A DNA stretch of 10,870 nt, from assembly GCA_030617565.1 (NCBI GenBank), contig JAUWVE010000042.1:1-10870 (forward strand), written 5' to 3'. Every line of letters starts with the position of its first letter. Position 1 is the first letter of the stretch. The notes under the pieces were generated by a model, which had not been told where the DNA came from, did not search any database, and saw only the letters and a program-made list of their open reading frames with translations. Of the stretch, positions 5,170-10,870 are shown one piece after another. This DNA is from Gammaproteobacteria bacterium. GTDB taxonomy: Bacteria > Pseudomonadota > Gammaproteobacteria > BMS3Bbin11. The position numbers and the translations under genes were made by a program.

Positions 5170-7254
5170 ATGGCAGAAGAAAATGAGTTTCCAATTGATG
5201 ACCTGACAGATATAGGCGTGGTTGACGTAGTACCCGAGGCGGCGTCCTCACCCGGTAAGGCGCGCGCCGCACCGTCTGCATTTGGCAAGCTGGTAAATAA
5301 CCTGCCGTTATTGGGTATCGGCATGGTGGTCTCGGTAATCGGCCTGGTTGGTGTACTTATGTGGCAGACGCAGACTACTGCTCTGCAATCCGGTTATGTT
5401 GAAGAATCCAGTCTGTTGCTGATGCTGTCGCAGCGGGTAGCCAAAGATGCGCGTGAAGCCGTATTGGGTAATGAAGAGGCATTTGCCACACTACAGGATT
5501 CAAAAAACAGAATTAACAGCATTCTGCAGACGCTGGTCGAAGGTGACGACAGACTGCCGGCTTCGCCTGATACAGTCAACGATACCTTGCAGCCGGTAAA
5601 AGATTTGTGGAGTTCGCTTGATGCGGACGTGGCGGCTATTATTACCAACAAGCCGGCGCTGTTGTCGATACGTGAGAACGTGGCGGCAATCAACCAGTTG
5701 TCGCCCCTGCTGCTGGCGATGTCAGATGAAGTAGTTGAGGCCCTGATTGCTGAAGAAGCACCGCAGAGTATTATTTCAAGAGCAGGTACGCAGCGTACCT
5801 GGAGTCAGCGAATTACCAAGGATGTAAACGTGTTTGCTCTTGGTGGCATGGACGCGGCTGTTGCAGCAACCCAGTTTGGTAAGGATGCCAAATTGTATAA
5901 ACGGATTAATCGTGGACTGCGCAGAAAAGCCAGCCCCGAGGTTATCGAAAAAATTGATGCATCGGATGAGGTGTTTAACCAGCTGAATGAATATATTCAG
6001 TCTGCACAGCAGGTGGTGACGGAGTTCTTTGTATCGCAGCGATCAGCACAGCGTATTACAGAAAATTCAGAGGAGTTTCTGGGGCGGATTGAGGTCCTGG
6101 TAGCAAGTTATCAAAACCTCTACGGGCACATTAAATATCTAAATATCCTGCCCTTTGTGCTGGGCGGCGCGGCATTGTTTTTCTTCCTGATGTTCATTCG
6201 TTCCCTGGTGGCGAGTTCCCGACAACGGGAGTTTGAGAGTAATGAACAAAATAGAGAGGCGCAGGCGGCCATTCTGAAGCTGCTCGATGAAATGGGCGAT
6301 CTTGCCGACGGTGACCTGACTATCGAAGCGGAAGTAACTGACCAGGTGACGGGTGCTATTGCTGACTCCATGAACTACGCAGTACTGGAAATGCGCACCT
6401 TGGTAATGCAGATCAACGATGCCTCGGCCCAGGTGACTAAGGAATCCGATGGTACACGTGAAAAAACATCCGCACTACAGGCACAGACAGGGCAGCAGTC
6501 CGAAGAAATTGGTACAGCGACGGAGTCCATCGTGAGGATGGCGCAGTCGATGGGGCAGTTATCAGAAAGTGCTGATGGATCAGCTGAAGTTGCAAACGGT
6601 TCGGTAGACCTTGCCAAGCAGGGGTCTGAAGCGGTGGCATCAACCATCCAGGGAATGAACAATATGCGTGACAAGATGCAGGAAACCGGTAAACGAATCA
6701 AGCGCCTGGGTGAAAGCTCGCAGCAGATTGGCGAAATCGTGGGACTGATTGATGATATTGCGGAACAGACAAATATTCTTTCACTGAACGCCTCGATTCA
6801 GGCGGCGATGGCCGGTGAGGCAGGACGTGGCTTCGCGGTGGTTGCTGACGAAGTACAGCGACTGGCTGAACGTTCAGCCGAGGCAACAAAACAGATTGCT
6901 GACCTGGTTGGTAACATTCAGGCTGATACCAATGAAGCGGTGAGCTCGATGGAGGCCGCTACGAGCGAAGTGGTTGAAAACACTCGACTGGCTGATGAAG
7001 CCGGCCGTGCCCTGGGTGAGATTGAAAAAGTGTCTGATGAGCTGTCAACACTTATTTCTGCCATGGCGAATACTGCGCGGCAGCAGTCTGAGGAGGCTAC
7101 CGGTGTATCTGGCACGATGGTTCATATTAGAGAATTAACGACCCAGGCATCCAGAACAACGACCGAGACGGCTGAATCAGTAGACAGGTTGTCAGTACTT
7201 GCCGGGCAGCTTAAATCTTCGGTTGCAGGCTTCAGATTGCCGGCAGAAGCCTAA
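5170..7254 (+). CDS. pilJ: Methyl-accepting transducer PilJ
   Basis: A 694-residue inner-membrane chemoreceptor of the Pil-Chp system. Residues 1-44 are an acidic cytoplasmic tail, 45-65 are membrane segment 1, 66-325 a mostly helical periplasmic part with two PilJ N-terminal-type repeats (SSLLLMLSQRVAKDA at 80-94; SRAGTQRTWSQRITKDVN at 203-220), 326-344 membrane segment 2, then a HAMP-like region with LLDEMGDLADGDLT (371-384). The signalling hairpin is centred on IAEQTNILSLNASIQAAMAG (530-549) and EAGRGFAVVADEVQRLAERS (550-569), with the NASIQA variant typical of PilJ. In Pseudomonas it is reported to sense pilus state or PilA. GAGGGT just upstream fits the start. It lacks the C-terminal NWETF-type pentapeptide, so docking of a methyltransferase by that route is not expected. 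59 bases separate it from pilI; no terminator is seen. Confidence 0.97.
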   Translation: MAEENEFPIDDLTDIGVVDVVPEAASSPGKARAAPSAFGKLVNNLPLLGIGMVVSVIGLVGVLMWQTQTTALQSGYVEESSLLLMLSQRVAKDAREAVLGNEEAFATLQDSKNRINSILQTLVEGDDRLPASPDTVNDTLQPVKDLWSSLDADVAAIITNKPALLSIRENVAAINQLSPLLLAMSDEVVEALIAEEAPQSIISRAGTQRTWSQRITKDVNVFALGGMDAAVAATQFGKDAKLYKRINRGLRRKASPEVIEKIDASDEVFNQLNEYIQSAQQVVTEFFVSQRSAQRITENSEEFLGRIEVLVASYQNLYGHIKYLNILPFVLGGAALFFFLMFIRSLVASSRQREFESNEQNREAQAAILKLLDEMGDLADGDLTIEAEVTDQVTGAIADSMNYAVLEMRTLVMQINDASAQVTKESDGTREKTSALQAQTGQQSEEIGTATESIVRMAQSMGQLSESADGSAEVANGSVDLAKQGSEAVASTIQGMNNMRDKMQETGKRIKRLGESSQQIGEIVGLIDDIAEQTNILSLNASIQAAMAGEAGRGFAVVADEVQRLAERSAEATKQIADLVGNIQADTNEAVSSMEAATSEVVENTRLADEAGRALGEIEKVSDELSTLISAMANTARQQSEEATGVSGTMVHIRELTTQASRTTTETAESVDRLSVLAGQLKSSVAGFRLPAEA

Positions 7255-7305
7255 TATACACGCGAGTAGTAATTACTTGTTCCTTTTTGCAGGCCTGGTG
7301 AATAT

Positions 7306-10300
7306 ATGAGTCGAGTAGACCCCAGTACATTTAGTTGGGTTAAAGATGAGATAGACGAGTCCATTAAACAGGCTCGGTTATCATTAGAGGCATTTTCTAC
7401 CTCTACTGATGACACTAGCCAGATGCGCATGGCAGTCGCTTTTCTGCATCAGGTTTCAGGCACATTGCAAATTGTCGAACTTGACGGTGCCGCCAGGCTG
7501 GTAAACGAAATTGAACTGGTATGTGAGGGGCTCATTGATGAAAGCATTCCCGCCTCCGAAGAAAACCTGGATACACTAAGCAGAGGTGTATTAAGCCTTA
7601 GTACCTATATTTCACAGCTACATGCCGGTTATCCTGATTCCATTGTCGCCCTGACAGGCCTGATCAACGAACTGCGGTCGACACGTGATGCGGAGCTCGT
7701 CAGCGAGTTTGATCTGTTTAACCCGGAGCTGGATATTTATCCAGAAATATCCGGTGCCAGACCAACACGTTTAAGCGACGAAAACTTCATTTCTGAGGCC
7801 GGCCAGGCGCGTAAGCAATTGCTTGCGACGATGGTGAGCTGGTTTACGCAAAAGGATGAGAAGCAGTCGCTAAACACAATCCTGCTGCTTTTTACACATC
7901 TGAAAAATATTTCCCGTTTCGACGTCACTTCACAATTATGGTGGGTAGCTACTGCACTGACAGAAGCATTGCTTGATGGTGGTGTTGACAGTAAAGACAA
8001 AGAAGTCAGACGTTTTTTTGCTACGCTGGAGCAGGAACTAAAACGCATAGTCAACGATGGCGAGTCTGCACTTGTTAAATCGCCACTCGAAGCTCTTTTG
8101 CGGAGAATGCTGTTCCTGATCGGTAAGGCTGAAAGCCGCGGCCCGCTGGTGACTGAAGTTGTGCATGCTTTTGAGCTTGATGAACAGGTCAGTGGCAAAC
8201 CGACTAAAGATACCGGCGCTATTTTTGAAGCAACAAGCCCCGAGGTGCTGCAGCCTGTTATGAAAGCACTGGCAGAGGAACTCTCTGTCGCGGAAGGCCA
8301 TCTCAATGGCTATTTCGATAGCGGAAAAGCTGACAAATCAATAGATCCTTTACTCTCCAGTCTGGATAAAATTCGTGGTGCAGTTGAGGTAATAAATAAG
8401 AAAAAACTTCGCCTGCTGGTTGAAGAAATTTCTCATACAGCGCTTGCCAATGATTCGGGTGCTATCGTAATAAATAACAATATTGCATTAGAGCTTGCCG
8501 GAGGTTTATTGACACTGCAGAATGCCTGCAGCGAGCTTGATGATCCGTCCTCTGACTGGGAAGAAAAAGTAGATCGAGCAGTTTCTGATTTATACTGGAT
8601 AAGGACCGGTGAGCATGCTGCAACAGCTTCTTCCGAAGACTTCGGTATAGATATTGACGAGGAAGGGACATTAACTGATGTCGAATTCTCCCAACTGGTA
8701 AAAGTCGTTGCGGCAGAAATCGGCACCAATTTGCAGGATGTGGTCGAAAAGTTCGAGAAATATTCATTAAATATGCACCTTAATGAAATCCTCAAACCTA
8801 TTCCAGATAAATTACGACAGATAGAAGGCGCACTACAGATACTTGAACGTCAACGTGCTATTGAACTGGTCTCATTGATCAATGAGCAGATCACAAGCAT
8901 GGCCGAAAGGCGTGTTAAACCGTCAACCGAACATGTAGAAACAACCGCTCTTGCAATTAGTGCAATTGAGTCATATGCACAATCACTGCAGCATGATCAA
9001 CCAACTAGTGAACTTATCATAGAACGTGCTATGGAAGAGCTGTTGCGCACAGCACCCTCTGATATTTCAGACCGGGAGACTGCCGTTGCGCGAGTTAAAC
9101 ATATTCGTGATGAAGCCGATGACTGGTTGCGGAATCCAGAGGATGAACTTCATCTGGCTACCTTACGCAAAGATATGGCAGCTATCTGTGCGCTTGCAAA
9201 GGGCAATAAAGATAAAAAGCTGGAGAAAATAGCTGATGAGGTTTCAAGCCTGGTCACTATGTTATCGACAGATCCCGATTTCCTTACTGATGACATAATG
9301 ACGACGTTCCATCAGTCATTATCAATACTTGAAACGCTCACCGGTAGATTGCCTGATGAAATAACCCTGGTTGAGGATAAACAGAATGAAGAGCCTCAGC
9401 TTGAAGAGGTAGCCTCTAAAGGTATTGATCTTGGTATTGAACTGGAAGAAATAGATGCTTCGGAGCTTACTTCAGAGCAGGAAGCTTATCTTATAAAGTC
9501 CGATGAAGTTATTGAAGTGGATCAGGCTGACGATGCTGAAGCCGAACCTGCAGAGTCAGTAGAGGAAATAAAAAGAGCAGCGGCCGTCTTTGATGATGAG
9601 ATACTCGATATTTTTCTTGAAGAGGCCAGAGAAATTGCTGTCGCCAGTAAAGACTATTTACAAAAATGGCGGGCAGATACTTCTGATGAAAATTCACTGG
9701 CTGATCTGCGACGAAGCTTTCACACATTGAAAGGCAGTGGGCGGATGTCCGGTGCAGTCGAGTTTGGTGAATTCAGCTGGCTGATGGAAGAATTACTCAA
9801 CAATGTGATTACTGAAAAGTTACAGGTAAATGATCAGATGTTTGCTTTGCTTGAAGAGTCACTCGATGTCTTGCCATCAATGCTTGATGATCTTGAAAGG
9901 CATGACGAATCAAACATAGATGTTTCTTATTGGCAGTCAAAGGTAGAAGGGCTTGGCCGTGGTGATGAACTGACTGCGGAAATCGAAGTAGCAAATGTCA
10001 TTGCAGATGAAGAATTAGAAGGTGCTGTTTCTTTGAGCGAAGAATCTGCCGAACAGCTGGCAGCTGATGAAGAAATTGTTGAGGCCAGGCTTGAAGGTGA
10101 GGAAGAAGCTGAGGTCGTAGAAGAATTAGAGCTTGTAGAGTTAGAGGAAGCAACGGATGTAGAAGTTTCTGATAGCGAGATTGATGTTGATACCGAAGAA
10201 TCTGAAACAGTTCCCGGCTTACCGGCACCTCTCCAGTCTGCAACCGTTCGTGAAATCTATACAACGGAAATAAACAAGCACCTGGATGATCTTTTTACTG

Positions 10301-10870
10301 AAATTAGCAGCAGTAGTGAGATAAAGGAACCAGAGGTTTCTGATGCAACGCATCGCTTGATACACACTCTTCGTGGCAGTGCCCGCTCAGTGGGCCTGGA
10401 TGAGGTGGCGGATACCTATGAGTCTGTGGAAAATCTTCTGGACGGCGTAAGCTCTAGAAGCCTTTACCTCACTAAAGAAGATATCGATATACTCCAGACT
10501 GCTTATGATTTAGGTGTGCAGTTACTTGAAACAGTACAGCAACCTACTGCCCTGGAAGACCATTTATTGACTGGCATGTCCGAGCTGTCAAACATCTGCA
10601 GCAAAAGACTGGAAAATCTGCCGAATCCGCAGCTGCATGATGGCACTATCGAGATGCCACGCTACTTTAATGTAGACGATATGGTTGAACGGCTGGAACC
10701 AGAGGAGCCTGAGGACGCAGTTGTAGAAGAAGTTGCTGAGGAGCCTGAGGAAGCAGTTGTAGAGGAAGTTGCTGAGGAGCCTGAGGAAGTAGTTGTAGAG
10801 GAAGCTGCAGAAAGCGAAGATGAACCTCTCGATGAACTGGTAGAAATCTTCCAGGAAGAAGCCATTGATT
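7306..10870 (+). CDS. chpA: ChpA/PilL-type multi-Hpt chemosensory histidine kinase, N-terminal half (partial)
   Basis: Open to the right edge: 1188 codons read without a stop. It is the hybrid CheA of the Pil-Chp system that phosphorylates PilG and PilH. Domains in order: Hpt-like bundle about 10-105 with LHQVSGTLQIVEL and His48; a FimL/ChpA-type region with LWWVA (211-215) and VRRFFATLEQELKRI (234-248); Hpt-like bundle about 306-395 with Asp354 at the histidine position; another about 455-540 with Arg504 there; a helical stretch 541-700; an acidic linker 700-760; Hpt about 760-865 with FHTLKGSGR and His806; an acidic linker about 886-973; Hpt about 978-1075 with IHTLRGSARSVG and His1020; three acidic 12-residue repeats 1133-1168; then LDELVEIFQEEA, the first helix of another Hpt. 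Kinase, CheW and receiver domains should follow beyond the window (P. aeruginosa ChpA is about 2470 residues). It starts 51 bases after pilJ, with GGTG upstream as a modest ribosome binding site. pilK is missing from the gap. Confidence 0.95.
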   Translation, partial: MSRVDPSTFSWVKDEIDESIKQARLSLEAFSTSTDDTSQMRMAVAFLHQVSGTLQIVELDGAARLVNEIELVCEGLIDESIPASEENLDTLSRGVLSLSTYISQLHAGYPDSIVALTGLINELRSTRDAELVSEFDLFNPELDIYPEISGARPTRLSDENFISEAGQARKQLLATMVSWFTQKDEKQSLNTILLLFTHLKNISRFDVTSQLWWVATALTEALLDGGVDSKDKEVRRFFATLEQELKRIVNDGESALVKSPLEALLRRMLFLIGKAESRGPLVTEVVHAFELDEQVSGKPTKDTGAIFEATSPEVLQPVMKALAEELSVAEGHLNGYFDSGKADKSIDPLLSSLDKIRGAVEVINKKKLRLLVEEISHTALANDSGAIVINNNIALELAGGLLTLQNACSELDDPSSDWEEKVDRAVSDLYWIRTGEHAATASSEDFGIDIDEEGTLTDVEFSQLVKVVAAEIGTNLQDVVEKFEKYSLNMHLNEILKPIPDKLRQIEGALQILERQRAIELVSLINEQITSMAERRVKPSTEHVETTALAISAIESYAQSLQHDQPTSELIIERAMEELLRTAPSDISDRETAVARVKHIRDEADDWLRNPEDELHLATLRKDMAAICALAKGNKDKKLEKIADEVSSLVTMLSTDPDFLTDDIMTTFHQSLSILETLTGRLPDEITLVEDKQNEEPQLEEVASKGIDLGIELEEIDASELTSEQEAYLIKSDEVIEVDQADDAEAEPAESVEEIKRAAAVFDDEILDIFLEEAREIAVASKDYLQKWRADTSDENSLADLRRSFHTLKGSGRMSGAVEFGEFSWLMEELLNNVITEKLQVNDQMFALLEESLDVLPSMLDDLERHDESNIDVSYWQSKVEGLGRGDELTAEIEVANVIADEELEGAVSLSEESAEQLAADEEIVEARLEGEEEAEVVEELELVELEEATDVEVSDSEIDVDTEESETVPGLPAPLQSATVREIYTTEINKHLDDLFTEISSSSEIKEPEVSDATHRLIHTLRGSARSVGLDEVADTYESVENLLDGVSSRSLYLTKEDIDILQTAYDLGVQLLETVQQPTALEDHLLTGMSELSNICSKRLENLPNPQLHDGTIEMPRYFNVDDMVERLEPEEPEDAVVEEVAEEPEEAVVEEVAEEPEEVVVEEAAESEDEPLDELVEIFQEEAID
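10702..10809 (+). repeat. Three in-frame 36-base tandem repeats within chpA
   Basis: Three direct copies (10702-10737, 10738-10773, 10774-10809) encode EEPEDAVVEEVA, EEPEEAVVEEVA and EEPEEVVVEEAA. The copies differ by only a few bases, so the expansion is recent or kept uniform. The unit is a whole number of codons, so gain or loss of a copy would lengthen or shorten an acidic linker between two Hpt domains without breaking the reading frame. Confidence 0.95.

Noticed and set aside
7737..8306. Minus-strand ORF of 189 codons rich in Ser
   Set aside because: Antisense to the FimL/ChpA-like region of chpA, which has clear family motifs; Ser-rich translation is typical of antisense reading.
10662..10865. 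Minus-strand Ser/Thr-rich repetitive ORF
   Set aside because: It is the antisense of the acidic repeats of chpA; the low-complexity composition follows from the GAG/GAA codons on the other strand.

Overview
This window reads as a chromosomal segment of a gammaproteobacterium with type IV pili. The best evidence is a pilG-pilH-pilI-pilJ-chpA cluster, the chemosensory system that controls twitching motility and surface responses (Pil-Chp), with protein motifs close to those of Pseudomonas and Xanthomonas. The glutamate-cysteine ligase belongs to the 'ferrooxidans' family (GshA of Acidithiobacillus, Nitrosomonas and Nitrosococcus type) and not the E. coli type. That favours a sulfur-oxidising, nitrifying or methylotroph-like lineage, but the sequence does not fix the genus.

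Minus strand, 3426 down to 1: gshA, gshB and apbE are joined by two 4-base ATGA stop/start overlaps, so they look like one translationally coupled unit. After apbE comes a short gap made almost wholly of six TTTCAAG heptamers (98-139), then the first about 28-31 codons of a small membrane-anchored protein that resembles NusG domain II proteins and runs off the left edge. GshA and GshB are the two steps of glutathione synthesis. ApbE is a lipoprotein that attaches FMN covalently to exported flavoproteins.

Divergent intergenic region, 3427-3764: A+T-rich and about 340 bases long, between gshA and pilG. It holds weak inverted repeats and, at its right end, a 15-codon open reading frame with a good ribosome binding site whose stop overlaps the pilG start. 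pilG itself has only a poor ribosome binding site.

Plus strand, 3765 to the right edge: pilG and pilH (two single-domain CheY-like receivers), pilI (CheW-like adaptor), pilJ (methyl-accepting transducer with periplasmic PilJ domains) and chpA (multi-Hpt CheA-like kinase). PilJ would sense a pilus-related signal in the periplasm, PilI would couple it to ChpA, and ChpA would phosphorylate PilG and PilH, which act on the pilus extension and retraction motors. The methyltransferase gene pilK, which lies between pilJ and chpA in Pseudomonas aeruginosa, is absent. chpA is open at the right edge after 1188 codons; the kinase, CheW and receiver domains expected in the family are not reached. Its N-terminal half contains two Hpt-like bundles whose phospho-accepting histidine appears replaced by Asp and by Arg.

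The window is mostly a conserved housekeeping and motility locus. No mobile elements, RNA genes or CRISPR arrays were seen. The items worth a second look are the pilG leader ORF, the degenerate Hpt domains, the heptamer array and the in-frame repeat in chpA.
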